From Bryobacteraceae bacterium (lineage in GTDB: Bacteria > Acidobacteriota > Terriglobia > Bryobacterales > Bryobacteraceae): a stretch of DNA of 64,000 nucleotides. Positions 1-8,246 of the stretch are shown here, in pieces. How positions within the stretch are numbered: position 1 is the first letter of the stretch; every line of letters starts with the position of its first letter. The position numbers and the translations under genes are program-made. Below the pieces are notes generated by a model. That model was not told the DNA's origin. It saw only the letters and a program-made list of their open reading frames with translations, and ran no database searches. The stretch covers positions 1 through 64,000 of the forward strand of contig JARKOC010000133.1 in NCBI GenBank assembly GCA_029975915.1. The letters run 5' to 3'.

Positions 1-222
1 ATACAGCAGGAACGGCTCCTCCGCGAAACTGACGCCCAAGCCGCCCTCCCCGCCCACATCCCGCCCGCCGTCAAGCTGAAACCCCTCTTCGCCCACCTGA
101 AATCGCTCGCTCACAGGCCGAAAGTATTAGCCGCGACAGGATCCTGTACCCCCATCGTCGGGCTAGGCACGAAAAGCACATCCCGTCCGGTGTCGAAATC
201 ATTGCTACGGCGTCTGCGATGA
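1..222 (+). CDS. possible C-terminal fragment of an unidentified protein, truncated by the window edge
   Basis: A frame is open from the first base to a TGA at 220-222. Over the first 120 bases its codons end mostly in G or C, as in the real genes of this window, and it reads as a helix-like, basic C-terminus. After about position 125 the codon bias fades. I recognise no family. It could also be chance, because GC-rich DNA carries long open frames. The bases 223-315 up to the selD stop show no convincing gene. Confidence 0.22.
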   Translation: MQQERLLRETDAQAALPAHIPPAVKLKPLFAHLKSLAHRPKVLAATGSCTPIVGLGTKSTSRPVSKSLLRRLR

Positions 223-315
223 CCCATCCAACAGCGAGAATGAGCGCGCGTCACGAAGAATCCATTTCGATTCATCTCTCGGCAATTCGATTGGCCACGA
301 GATCTGCCCCCTGGT

Positions 316-1302
316 CTAGCCGCCCTTCACGACGATCACAGTATCGCCACGTTCCCTTACCCGCCCGACGACGCGTCCCGTCGCCTTCTCCGGAGCTTGC
401 GAGAGCAGCAACCCGCCCGAAGTCTGGGGGTCGTACAGCAGCGCCTCCAGGGCCTCATCCAGGTCGCCTTCAATCCTTACCGCGCAGGACGCGAACTCGC
501 GGTTGTTTTTCTGCCCGCCCGGCCGCGCCCCGGCGGCGGAATACTCGAGCGCGCCCGGCAGCAGTTCGATCGCCGCCGCGTCAAACTCCAGTGTGACCCC
601 AGAGGCCAGCGCCATCTCTCTGGCATGGCCGAGCAACCCGAAGCCGGTGATGTCGGTACAACCGTGAGCCTCGGCCTCGACCCGGTTCAGCCTTGCCATG
701 GATTCAATCGCCGCTTGAACGTGATCCTCCCTGGCGATACCCCGCTTCAAGGCTGTTGTAATGGCGCCCGTTCCAATCGGCTTGGTAAGAACCAGGACGT
801 CGCCTGGCCTCGCGCCAGCGTTTGTCCAAACGCGATCCGGATGGACCAACCCGGTGACGGCATAGCCAAACTTGATCTCATCGTCGTCCACGCTGTGACC
901 GCCCACGACCGCGCACCCGGCCTCGATCATCTTCTCCGCCCCACCGTGCAGGATCTCCTTCAGATCGTCCAGGTCGCCGTTCTTAGGGAAACACACAATG
1001 GACAGCGCCGACAGCGGCTTGCCGCCCATGGCGTAGATGTCGCTCAGCGCGTTGGCCGCCGCGATCTGGCCATAAGTCCTTGGATCGTCGACAATTGGCG
1101 TGAAGAAATCGACCGTCTGCACCAGTGCGCACTCCGGGTTCAGCCGGTAGACGCCCGCATCGTCGGCGGTATCGAACCCCACCAAAACGTTCGGATCTGC
1201 CAGCCTCGGCACGCCGGGCAGCACTTGGTCCAAAACCTTTGGACCGAGTTTGGACGCTCAACCGGCCGCTTTAACGTGTGCTGTGAGCTTCTTCAAAGCC
1301 AC
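316..1302 (-). CDS. selD: selenide, water dikinase, probable selenoprotein (Sec at UGA 1258-1260)
   Basis: SelD makes selenophosphate from selenide and ATP, the selenium donor for selenocysteine synthesis. The body is a normal SelD: an early DDAGVY segment, VDFFTPIVDD, NALSDIYAMGG, GGHSVDDDE, TDITGFGLLGH and a C-terminal DPQTSGGLLL. A conventional reading would start at TTG 1231-1233 and lose the catalytic N-terminus. Reading through the UGA at 1258-1260 adds LTAHVKAAG-U-ASKLGPKVLD, which aligns with the family pattern GxGC-xxK: Sec is residue 15 and the essential Lys is three residues later. I start at GTG 1300-1302 (TTG 1294-1296 is an alternative; neither has a strong ribosome binding site), giving about 328 residues, close to the family length. 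A stop codon at 1309-1311 bounds the frame upstream. A hairpin follows the UGA (separate entry). Divergent from the transporter pair at 1355. Confidence 0.88.
1227..1245 (-). promoter_or_regulatory. SECIS-like hairpin inside selD
   Basis: On the minus strand, 12 bases after the UGA, a perfect 8-bp stem (GGTCCAAA / TTTGGACC) closes a GGT loop. Bacterial SECIS elements lie just downstream of the recoded UGA inside the coding region and show a G-U containing apical loop. In E. coli fdhF, as I recall it, the loop GGU begins 18 bases after the UGA; here it begins 20 bases after. Position, stem and loop therefore fit SelB-dependent recoding. Confidence 0.7.
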
Positions 1303-1354
1303 TCTGAGTTACAGTCTAACAGCCTGCTAGAATGGTTCCTCGTCTGGAGGTTTT

Positions 1355-1744
1355 TTGAGTCCGGCGAAGCCCACAAATGAGTCCTTCCGCTTCTCGCACA
1401 CGCATTCGCTGCTGCTCGTGTTTTTCTGCACTGTGTTCGGCGTCGCCGCTCAGTTTCTGATTAAGACCAGCGCGAATCAAATGCAGGCCATCACATTGGG
1501 GGCCTTGCTGGCGAACTGGGCTCTTTGGGGCGGATTGGCCCTCTACGGGATCAGCACGGGACTTCTGATCCTTGCCCTCCGGGATGGCGAGCTGTCGCTG
1601 CTCTATCCAGTCATCTCGCTCACCTACGTCTGGGTGACAATCCTCTCAGTGACGGTTTTCGACGAGCGGCTGACGCTGCCCAAGGGCGCTGGTGTCACAA
1701 TCATCGTGATTGGCGTCGCGCTTCTAGGAAAGGCTAAGAAGTGA
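1355..1744 (+). CDS. half-size DMT/EamA (SMR-like) membrane transporter, first of a pair
   Basis: A 129-residue, four-helix hydrophobic protein of the drug/metabolite transporter superfamily. Helix 1 carries the SMR/EamA-type AAQFLIKTSA with a membrane lysine; the middle has DGELSLLYPVISLTYVWVT, a pattern shared with the ArnE/ArnF undecaprenyl-linked sugar flippase subunits and other small EamA proteins; the end is a glycine-rich fourth helix. The start is TTG 1355 with GGAGG at 1346-1350. It overlaps the next gene by 4 bases (GTGA), so the two probably form a heterodimer. The substrate is not readable from sequence; a lipid-linked sugar or amphipathic compound is a guess. Confidence 0.8.
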   Translation: MSPAKPTNESFRFSHTHSLLLVFFCTVFGVAAQFLIKTSANQMQAITLGALLANWALWGGLALYGISTGLLILALRDGELSLLYPVISLTYVWVTILSVTVFDERLTLPKGAGVTIIVIGVALLGKAKK

Positions 1745-2094
1745 CAACGCCGCTGAGTTCCATCCTTCTGGTCTTCTTCGCCTCGTTCATCGGCAGTTTC
1801 GGCGCTGTGTTTCTGAAAATGGGCGCCGGCCTCTTGCACCGTGACATGATGACCCTGCTGTTGAATTGGAGACTGGCCGTTGGGGTCGCTGTCTACCTGC
1901 TTTCGTTCATCTTCTATTACCTGGGAGTCCGGGAAGGCGAACTCTCCGTCCTCTATCCGATGGTCTCGCTGGGCTATATCTGGACGCTGGCGTGGTCGAG
2001 GCTATTCTTCAAGGAACCAGTCTCTCGACGTAAGGTGATCGGCATCGGGCTGATCATGGCAGGCATCGTGGTCCTGAATCTGGGCAATAGGTGA
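1741..2094 (+). CDS. half-size DMT/EamA (SMR-like) membrane transporter, second of a pair
   Basis: A 117-residue paralogue of the preceding gene: helix 1 ends in GAVFLKMGAG, followed by REGELSVLYPMVSLGYIWTLAWS and a last helix ending in LNLGNR. The GTG start at 1741 overlaps the upstream TGA, typical of translational coupling. The two proteins share the GEL-S-LYP-SL-Y core, so they arose by duplication and likely work as one antiparallel heterodimer, as ArnE/ArnF or YdgE/YdgF types do. Function beyond small transporter is inferred. Confidence 0.8.
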   Translation: MTTPLSSILLVFFASFIGSFGAVFLKMGAGLLHRDMMTLLLNWRLAVGVAVYLLSFIFYYLGVREGELSVLYPMVSLGYIWTLAWSRLFFKEPVSRRKVIGIGLIMAGIVVLNLGNR

Positions 2095-2225
2095 TCCGGG
2101 AGGCCGTCCATTTGCATCGCCGCGCGGAGATTGAACACCGCCGGCTTGACACACTGTTGCTTGACGAGAGGCTGGCCGCTGGAATGCCGGCGGGGAGATC
2201 TAGTCTGCTCGCGCCGACCCTCTGA
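2091..2225 (+). CDS. possible 44-residue coupled small ORF
   Basis: A GTG at 2091 overlaps the stop of the transporter gene (GTGA), repeating the coupling used between the two transporter genes. The product is arginine-, leucine- and glutamate-rich (a HRRAEIEHRRLDTLLLDERL helix) and ends at TGA 2223-2225, overlapping the 3' end of the opposite-strand gene by 26 bases. It loosely recalls the C-terminal helix of small antitoxins, but no partner toxin is present. It may be non-coding. Confidence 0.3.
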   Translation: MIREAVHLHRRAEIEHRRLDTLLLDERLAAGMPAGRSSLLAPTL

Positions 2226-2460
2226 TCAGGCTGAGCAGAGAGCCGCGCATCGCCCCCCCGGCGAATTCCGCCACGCTGCGGCCCTTCACCCGCAACTCCA
2301 CCGCCAGACCGATGGCCGCCAGCGATTCGCTGAGTTTCGCCGCTACGTCCGCGCGCTTGGCGGCGTTGGGCCACGGAACCAGCAGGCGCATGGCTTCTTC
2401 AAGTGATTCGAAATCCAGAATGATCCGGTTCCCAGTCGCTTCAACCGTCGGCGCGCTCAT
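2200..2460 (-). CDS. hypothetical protein, 86 residues
   Basis: I chose the ATG at 2458-2460 because a GGAG ribosome binding site lies 7-8 bases upstream on the minus strand; a longer reading to 2547 begins with a low-complexity, non-protein-like stretch. The protein has an amphipathic core (IILDFESLEEAMRLL, then LSESLAAIGLAVELRVKG) and reads like a small alpha/beta domain. I recognise no family. It lies just downstream of comEC on the same strand. Confidence 0.55.
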   Translation of the reverse strand: MSAPTVEATGNRIILDFESLEEAMRLLVPWPNAAKRADVAAKLSESLAAIGLAVELRVKGRSVAEFAGGAMRGSLLSLIRGSARAD

Positions 2461-2575
2461 CCCTGCTCTCCTCGTCACATCGTTGGCCCTATGCTCGGTG
2501 GCCCCTGCATTACTATCGGCATTCATTGGACGCCGCATGAGTACCATTCGTTGCAGAACTTGACACGCCTCCCGC

Positions 2576-5083
2576 TCAAAACGGGTCCAGTCTCACCCAA
2601 CCCGCAGGCATCCACCTCATCGCCCCCGGCTCCAGTCTCCGGCCGTCCGTCCTCACCCACACCAGGCCATCCCGGTCGGTTCTCAACACAATCGCCTTCC
2701 GCTCCCTCAGCGCCGTTACTACCTTCTCGCTCGGCAACCGCATCCAGTCGTTGCCCGCAGCGCTGATCAATGCCACCGCTGGCCGCGCCGCGTCCAGGAA
2801 CTCATTCAGGTTGCTCCGCGAGCTGCCGTGGTGCGCCACCTTGAGGACGTCCGAGCGCTTCACGGCGCCCTTGTCCAGCAGTTCCCTTTCCACCACCTTT
2901 TCGATGTCGCCCGTCAACAGAAAGCCGTTCCGGCCGTAGTCCGCCCTCAGCACCAACGAATCGTTGTTCTTTGCCGCCCCGTCACCGCCCTGGTCTGCGC
3001 CCGTCAATGCCTCGAACTCCACCCCGCCCAGCCTGGCCCGCTCGCCTCGCTTCCATTGCCTGATCTTCGTTCCTGCCTCTCTCGCCCATCCCTCGACCTC
3101 GGCGCGCATCTGCTCTGGAATCACCCCGGCCCAGAGTTCCTTCGGCCGGAAGTTCATCATCACCGCCCTCAGCCCGCCGCAGTGATCGGAATGGAAATGG
3201 CTGATCACCACCACCTCCAGCCGCTTTATCCCCCGTTGCCACAAATAAGGCGATACGACGTCCTCGCCAGGGTCCAGCCGCGTCCGTTGCTGACCCGCCG
3301 GACCCGCGAAACCTCCTGTGTCCACCAGCATCGAACGCCCGTCCGGCAATGCCAGATGCAAGCTCTCCGCCTGCCCCACGTCGATCGCCGCGAGTTCGAA
3401 GTACCCACGCTCCACCCTCGGCGAAAACGGATGCGCGACCACCGCCGTGAGCAGCGCAAGATTCAGTCCAAAGGCCGCCAGCCTCCACCTCCTCGCCACC
3501 AGAGCCACGCCCAGAGCCGCCGTACTCGCGGCCAGCGCGAAGGAGAGCCAGATGGGCGGATCCGGCATCCGCCAGTACGGTTCCCACTCGCCATGCCAGG
3601 ATACGATCCAGGTTCCGGCATCCAGTAGCCAAGCGGCCACTCCTGCCGCCCATCCCCACCCGGTCATAATCGCCAGGAAGCCCGCCGGAATCGCCAGCGT
3701 GATCACGGGCGTTGCCAGGACGTTCGCCGACAACCCTGTCAACGATAACCGGTGGAAGTACAGCACCATCGGCAACGCCAGCGCCAGTTGAATCGCGGCC
3801 GAAACGACGAACAACTCCAGCGCCAGCACGCCGGCGCCAAGGAACCAGCCCATCCACTTGCGGCATCGCTGCGCAGACCAACCCGTCGCCAGCGAAACAG
3901 TCTCGGCCGCCAGTTTCAATTCGACCAGCCAGATTTCGGCTGCCCGGCCGTTCACAGTCCTTGATTCCTTTTCCTTCAGCGCCCGCGCCGCCTTCGATGC
4001 CGGGGATACAAAGTCTTCCAACCACGGCATCGCAACCGCCCCGATCGCCGCCACCGCCATGAACGACAGTTGAAAACCCGCTTCGGCCACCTGCCACGGC
4101 TCCAACACCAAAAAGACCACCGCCACCACCGCCAGGATGTGCAGCAGCGAGACCCGCCGCGAATGCCACCTCGCCACCATCGCCAGCGTGAACCCGGCCG
4201 CCGTCCGCGTCACCGGCGGCTCTCCGCCCGCAACCAGCGCGTATGTCCACGCCGTCAGGCAAGCCGCCAACAGCACCGTGGTCTCGCCGTATCTGAACCT
4301 CCTCAGATACACCAGAAACACGCCAGCCACGAATGCCACATGGCTGCCCGAAATCACCAGCGCATGGTACGTGCCTGTCTGCCTGAATCCCTCCACCCAT
4401 GCCCGCCGGATCTCGCTCGCCTCTCCCAGCAGCAGGCCCTTCATCATCGCCTTGCGGTAGCCGTCGCCTGCGTAGAGCGCATCGATCCGCCGCAGCGCCC
4501 CCGCCCGCATCCGCTCCACCATTCCTTTGAACCGCCCGCCGCAGCGCCCCTCCAGACGCTCGATCCCCGTCCTTGGCTCCAGCCGCGCCTGCCAGTAGAT
4601 TCCGCGCGCGGCCAGCCACGCTCCGTAATCGAAACTCCCTGGATTCTGAAAACTCCTAGGCGCCCTCGGCGCCGCACGGAACCGAATCCTCTCGCCATAC
4701 TCGAACCGTTCCGCCACGCGCCCCTGCGACAGGTTCATTCGCAGGCCCTCGCCCACCTCCACCGTCACCCGCAACGCCCCCGCCATGCCTGTCGTCGGCC
4801 CAACCACGCATCCTTCAAACAATGAAACTTCGTTTACATTGAACGGCGCCAGTTCAGGCGCGGCCGGCCTTCTCCAGGCGGCATAACTCGCCCCCGCGAC
4901 TCCGATCGCCACCGAGAAACAGGCCAGCGCCCAAGACTTTTTCCGCTTCCATCCCGCCACGGCGCCCAGGCCTGTCAAGACGCTTGCCCCCAGGGCCGCT
5001 TCGCGCATGCCTACGTCCACACCTTGCCCAATCGCAACGCCCAGAACGAAGGCGCACGACGGCCCAAGCAGCGCATATCTCAT
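2576..5083 (-). CDS. comEC: ComEC/Rec2 DNA-uptake channel protein
   Basis: ComEC conducts single-stranded DNA across the inner membrane in natural transformation. The 835 residues show the family order: N-terminal membrane helices and a DUF4131-like soluble segment (about 1-180), the Competence domain with many helices (about 210-540, including LLLGEASEIRR and YHALVISGSHVAF), and a C-terminal metallo-beta-lactamase-fold domain with SHFHSDHCGG near residues 630-640 and a later VAHHGSS. All expected parts are present and full length. No other competence genes are in the window, as is usual because com genes are scattered. Confidence 0.93.
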   Translation of the reverse strand: MRYALLGPSCAFVLGVAIGQGVDVGMREAALGASVLTGLGAVAGWKRKKSWALACFSVAIGVAGASYAAWRRPAAPELAPFNVNEVSLFEGCVVGPTTGMAGALRVTVEVGEGLRMNLSQGRVAERFEYGERIRFRAAPRAPRSFQNPGSFDYGAWLAARGIYWQARLEPRTGIERLEGRCGGRFKGMVERMRAGALRRIDALYAGDGYRKAMMKGLLLGEASEIRRAWVEGFRQTGTYHALVISGSHVAFVAGVFLVYLRRFRYGETTVLLAACLTAWTYALVAGGEPPVTRTAAGFTLAMVARWHSRRVSLLHILAVVAVVFLVLEPWQVAEAGFQLSFMAVAAIGAVAMPWLEDFVSPASKAARALKEKESRTVNGRAAEIWLVELKLAAETVSLATGWSAQRCRKWMGWFLGAGVLALELFVVSAAIQLALALPMVLYFHRLSLTGLSANVLATPVITLAIPAGFLAIMTGWGWAAGVAAWLLDAGTWIVSWHGEWEPYWRMPDPPIWLSFALAASTAALGVALVARRWRLAAFGLNLALLTAVVAHPFSPRVERGYFELAAIDVGQAESLHLALPDGRSMLVDTGGFAGPAGQQRTRLDPGEDVVSPYLWQRGIKRLEVVVISHFHSDHCGGLRAVMMNFRPKELWAGVIPEQMRAEVEGWAREAGTKIRQWKRGERARLGGVEFEALTGADQGGDGAAKNNDSLVLRADYGRNGFLLTGDIEKVVERELLDKGAVKRSDVLKVAHHGSSRSNLNEFLDAARPAVALISAAGNDWMRLPSEKVVTALRERKAIVLRTDRDGLVWVRTDGRRLEPGAMRWMPAGWVRLDPF

Positions 5084-5143
5084 GGCTTACGCTACTTCAG
5101 TGCGTCCTGATGGACTTTTGTCTCGGCTGGGATTCGCCGCTGT

Positions 5144-5341
5144 TCACTCTTCTTCGGCATCCACCGGTTTTTTGTGCTTCACCGGCTTCATCCGCTTGGG
5201 GGTCAGCGTCTGCGCAGGTGGCGGCGTGCCGAGGATGATCCGCGCATGGCGCTTGGCTTTCAGCGCTTTCTCTTGGCTCGCCTGGGCGTCTTCGGCCGCC
5301 TTGTCCCCCCGCATGTGCCCTTTGCCTCGCTTGACGGCCAT
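5144..5341 (-). CDS. small basic hypothetical protein, 65 residues
   Basis: The ATG is at 5339-5341 with a weak AGGGA just upstream. The product is hydrophilic and very rich in Lys, Ala and Pro ([19 protein letters not shown], later [11 protein letters not shown]) with an acidic last few residues. No domain is recognisable; the composition suggests a nucleic-acid- or ribosome-associated protein, but this is only a guess. It sits between comEC and the divergent tatA, with 59 bases on the comEC side. Confidence 0.45.
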   Translation of the reverse strand: MAVKRGKGHMRGDKAAEDAQASQEKALKAKRHARIILGTPPPAQTLTPKRMKPVKHKKPVDAEEE

Positions 5342-5386
5342 TTTCCCTGGTTCCTACAATGGAGATGTTATCTAAAAGGAGGCCCT

Positions 5387-5569
5387 GTGCGGTCTATCGG
5401 CATCCCCGAGTTATTGATTATCCTGGCGGTCGCAGTGCTGCTGTTCGGCGGCAAGAAGATCCCGGAAGTGGCCAAGGGCCTCGGCGAAGGCATCAAGAAC
5501 TTCAAGAACGCCCTGAAGGAAGAGAAGAAGGAAAAGGAAAACAAAGGCGAGGAGAAAAAGGACGCCTGA
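5387..5569 (+). CDS. tatA: Sec-independent protein translocase subunit TatA/TatE
   Basis: A 60-residue TatA: a short N-terminal transmembrane helix ([22 protein letters not shown]) with the family's FGGKKIPE hinge, an amphipathic helix ([16 protein letters not shown]) and a Lys/Glu-rich tail. TatA multimers form the pore that moves folded twin-arginine proteins. I start at GTG 5387, preceded by AGGAGG at 5377-5382; longer in-frame readings add unrelated residues. tatB and tatC are not nearby, so this is a solitary tatA, common outside enterobacteria. Confidence 0.92.
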   Translation: MRSIGIPELLIILAVAVLLFGGKKIPEVAKGLGEGIKNFKNALKEEKKEKENKGEEKKDA

Positions 5570-5620
5570 TCCGCCACGGTTGCTTCCAGCGCCGTTGAAA
5601 AGTCCGCTTTAAACGAATTC

Positions 5621-5654
5621 GCCCCGCCGGCCACCCGGCGGGGCAAGTCTTTTT
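5621..5654 (+). terminator. rho-independent terminator after tatA
   Basis: A perfect 10-bp stem GCCCCGCCGG / CCGGCGGGGC closes a CCAC loop and is followed within three bases by TCTTTTT. It lies 52 bases after the tatA stop and faces the convergent HU gene. Confidence 0.9.
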
Positions 5655-5673
5655 GGAAGCTGTCCGGTCCGGC

Positions 5674-5979
5674 TTACTTCTTCTTCGGCGGAACGATTGC
5701 GTCCTTCAACGCCTTGGCCAGCGTCAACTTCACGACCTTCTTGGCCGGGATCTTGATGGTTGCGCCAGTGGCCGGGTTGCGGCCCTGCCGCGCCTTCCGC
5801 TCCACCTTCTTCAGCCGGCCCACGCCGGGAATCACGAACAGCCCGTTCTTCTTCGTTTCGCGGATCGCCAGCTCGACCAGCTTGTCGAGCACAGCCTTCG
5901 CCTGCTTGTTGCTCAGTTCGCAGGACGCCGCCAGTTCTTTCACGATTTGCGTTTGCGTCAGCTTCTTCGCTTCTGCCAT
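5674..5979 (-). CDS. HU family DNA-binding protein
   Basis: HU/IHF-type nucleoid protein, 101 residues. The N-terminal helices (LTQTQIVKELAASCELSNKQ) and the beta-arm with GVGRLKKVERKARQGRNPATG match the family signature, including the arm-tip RNPxTG. The tail KDAIVPPKKK is basic. The ATG at 5977-5979 is preceded by AGGAGGG; a longer in-frame reading up to 6078 lies in untranslated leader. It has its own promoter about 130 bases upstream. Confidence 0.94.
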   Translation of the reverse strand: MAEAKKLTQTQIVKELAASCELSNKQAKAVLDKLVELAIRETKKNGLFVIPGVGRLKKVERKARQGRNPATGATIKIPAKKVVKLTLAKALKDAIVPPKKK

Positions 5980-6116
5980 TTCATCCCTCCTGGTGAGTTG
6001 CGACTGCGATTGTCTCGCCCTCTCGCCGGTGCGCACGCACCAGACAGACTGGACTGGGAACCTTCGCCATCGAAACAAAACCCTTCTGAATTGTTCAGAC
6101 GGTCCCGTTCGCTCAA

Positions 6117-6146
6117 ATCATAAGGGAATCTGATCCCCGGTGTAAA
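6117..6146 (-). promoter_or_regulatory. sigma-70-like promoter of the HU gene
   Basis: On the minus strand TTTACA (6141-6146) and TATGAT (6117-6122) are 18 bases apart, each one mismatch from consensus. Transcription would begin near 6110, leaving a leader of about 130 bases before the HU start. Confidence 0.55.
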
Positions 6147-6224
6147 GGGGTTTCACGCGAAAAAGCCCCAAAATTCGCCATTTCTGGACTCTTGAAGCCC
6201 TCGAAGCCTGTCCTGAAGGGCTTT

Positions 6225-7187
6225 TCAGAGGCTCGTTAGCAGTCCAGCCAGGGCTTCGGCGTCCACATTGCCGCCCGAAAGCACCACGCCCACCCTCCCC
6301 GCGGGGCCTTTAAGCCTGCCTTGGAGCAAGGCCGCCGCAGCCACCGCGCCGCTGGGTTCCACAACCATCTTTGTCCTGCTCATGAGATACCAGACAGCTT
6401 CTCTGATCTCGGCCTCGCTCACCAGCAGGACCTCTTCGACCAGCCGCTGGATGATGGGGAAATTGTGCACTCCGGGCTTAGTGGTCCGCAGCCCGTCGGC
6501 GATGGTTTCGGGCGGCGCGATGCCGATCCGCTCTCCTGCCTTAATCGACAGCCAGTAGTCGTTCCCCAATTCGGGTTCGACGCCGAAGACCCGGATCGCC
6601 GGTTTCAGCGATTTGGCCGCCACGGCGCACCCGGCGAGCAGGCCGCCGCCGCCCAGCGGGGTCATGAGAACGTCCAGGTCCGGGACTTCCTCGAGCAATT
6701 CCAGAGCCGCGGTCCCCTGCCCGGCAATGATCCTTGGGTGGTCGAACGGCGGAGCCAGCACGGCCCCAGTCTCCTCGGAGATCCGCCGCCCGATCACCTC
6801 GCGGTCTTCCTTCATGCGGTCGTATTGAACGATGGCCGCGCCGTGCGACCGAGTCGCCTCGAGCTTCGACTTCGGCGCGTCGTCCGGCATCACGAGCGTG
6901 GCTTTCACGCCCATCGACTTCGCAGCGATCGCCACCGCTTGCGCATGGTTGCCCGACGAGAACGCCACCACGCCGCGCGCCCGCTCCTCCTCGGTCATCG
7001 AGTAGACGAAATTCGCCGCTCCACGGATCTTGAAAGCCCCGCCGCGCTGCATGTTCTCGCACTTGAAGAACACCTGCCTGCCCACGCGCCGGTTCAGGCT
7101 GCCCGATTCAACCACTGGCGTCCGGCGCGCAATGCCCCGGATCCGCTCCGCCGCCGCCCGTATGTCTCCCAACGTCACTTCTTTCAT
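6225..7187 (-). CDS. threonine/serine dehydratase (fold type II PLP enzyme)
   Basis: A 320-residue catabolic-type threonine ammonia-lyase or serine racemase homologue, converting L-Thr or L-Ser to 2-oxo acid and ammonia. The PLP lysine lies in GGAFKIRGA (residue about 53), followed by FSSGNHAQAVA (PLP ring and carboxylate contacts) and the phosphate-binding loop PLGGGGLLAG. It lacks the C-terminal ACT regulatory domain of biosynthetic IlvA, so feedback by isoleucine is not expected. Serine racemase activity cannot be excluded. It ends 3 bases from the next start, so it is probably cotranscribed with the dehydrogenase gene upstream. Confidence 0.87.
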   Translation of the reverse strand: MKEVTLGDIRAAAERIRGIARRTPVVESGSLNRRVGRQVFFKCENMQRGGAFKIRGAANFVYSMTEEERARGVVAFSSGNHAQAVAIAAKSMGVKATLVMPDDAPKSKLEATRSHGAAIVQYDRMKEDREVIGRRISEETGAVLAPPFDHPRIIAGQGTAALELLEEVPDLDVLMTPLGGGGLLAGCAVAAKSLKPAIRVFGVEPELGNDYWLSIKAGERIGIAPPETIADGLRTTKPGVHNFPIIQRLVEEVLLVSEAEIREAVWYLMSRTKMVVEPSGAVAAAALLQGRLKGPAGRVGVVLSGGNVDAEALAGLLTSL

Positions 7188-7190
7188 TGA

Positions 7191-8165
7191 CTAATACCCC
7201 GCTATTTTGTCCGCCAGCGCCATCAGCGGCCGGCCCGCCATCCAGCGCTCGAAATTGGCGATGAAAAAGTCCATTGCGTCGTCCAGCCATGTCGCCGTGT
7301 GGTCGGCCGAATGCGGCGACAGGAGCACGTTGTCCATCCCATAGAACTGATGGCCCTCCGGCAGGGGTTCCTGGTCGAAGACATCCAGCACCGCGCCTTT
7401 GATCCGCCGCTCCCGCAACGCCTCGATCAGCGCCGGCTCGTCCACCACCGGGCCGCGGCCCAGATTGATGAACACCGCCGACGGTTTCATTTGCGCGAGA
7501 GCTTGGCGCCCAATCAAGCCGCGCGTCTCCGGCGTGAGCGGAGCCGCGGCCAGCAGATAATCCGATTCGGAGATGAGCGCATCCAGGCCGTCCGGCCCGT
7601 AGCTCTTGTCGGCCAACGCGTCGCCAGCCGACTTCGCGGGATTCCGGCGCAATGCATGAATCTTCATCCCGAAGGCCTTGGCCCGCGCAGCCGCCGCGTG
7701 ACCAATCTCGCCAAAGCCCACGATGCCCAAAACTTTCCCGTGCAGTTCCTCGTTGTCGAACTGCTCCCACCGCCCTTCGGCCTGCTGCCTGACCATCCGC
7801 CTCAGATCCTTGGCAAAGTGCAACATCCCGGCTATAGCGAATTCCCCCAGAGACCTGGCAAAGACGCCCCGCGAACAGGTGAGCGGGACATCGCTTCGGA
7901 CCAGTTCAGGAAACAGCAACCCGTCGAGCCCGGCCGCCAATGCGTGAATCCACTTCACTCGGCTGAGCGCGGGCCAAAGCTCCTGCATCACAGCCCGCGA
8001 CGTCCCTCCGCAGACCACGACATCGGCTTCAGGCGCTGCTTCGCGATGGGCCTCGGCCGTCAACCCAACCGTGATCCGCGCCTCGTCCGGCAGCCGTTCC
8101 AAATGGGCCAGGCTCCGGTCGATCGGGTTCGCGATGACAAGTACTGTTGGCGCATTCATCCCCAC
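7191..8165 (-). CDS. D-2-hydroxyacid dehydrogenase
   Basis: A 324-residue NAD(P)-dependent 2-hydroxyacid dehydrogenase of the D-isomer family. It has the Rossmann motif GIVGFGEIG (about 140-150), the substrate-binding NLGRGPVVDE with catalytic Arg, Glu in DQEPLPEGH, and the catalytic His in SPHSADHT. It resembles the glyoxylate/hydroxypyruvate reductase (GhrA-like) branch. The start is GTG 8163-8165, preceded by AAGGG at good spacing; ATG 8157-8159 is possible. It precedes the dehydratase gene in an apparent two-gene unit. Confidence 0.88.
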   Translation of the reverse strand: MGMNAPTVLVIANPIDRSLAHLERLPDEARITVGLTAEAHREAAPEADVVVCGGTSRAVMQELWPALSRVKWIHALAAGLDGLLFPELVRSDVPLTCSRGVFARSLGEFAIAGMLHFAKDLRRMVRQQAEGRWEQFDNEELHGKVLGIVGFGEIGHAAAARAKAFGMKIHALRRNPAKSAGDALADKSYGPDGLDALISESDYLLAAAPLTPETRGLIGRQALAQMKPSAVFINLGRGPVVDEPALIEALRERRIKGAVLDVFDQEPLPEGHQFYGMDNVLLSPHSADHTATWLDDAMDFFIANFERWMAGRPLMALADKIAGY

Positions 8166-8246
8166 CAGAATACCCTTAGCAGGAGGGAAACCCCGGCCTG
8201 CCGGAGCCGCGCTTCAGCCAGGAGACAGCAAACTAGAATAGAAACT

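Noticed and set aside
4070..4825. Long open frames antisense to comEC and other GC-rich genes
   Set aside because: Proline-, arginine- and histidine-rich translations with no domain; they mirror the strong third-position GC bias of the real genes.
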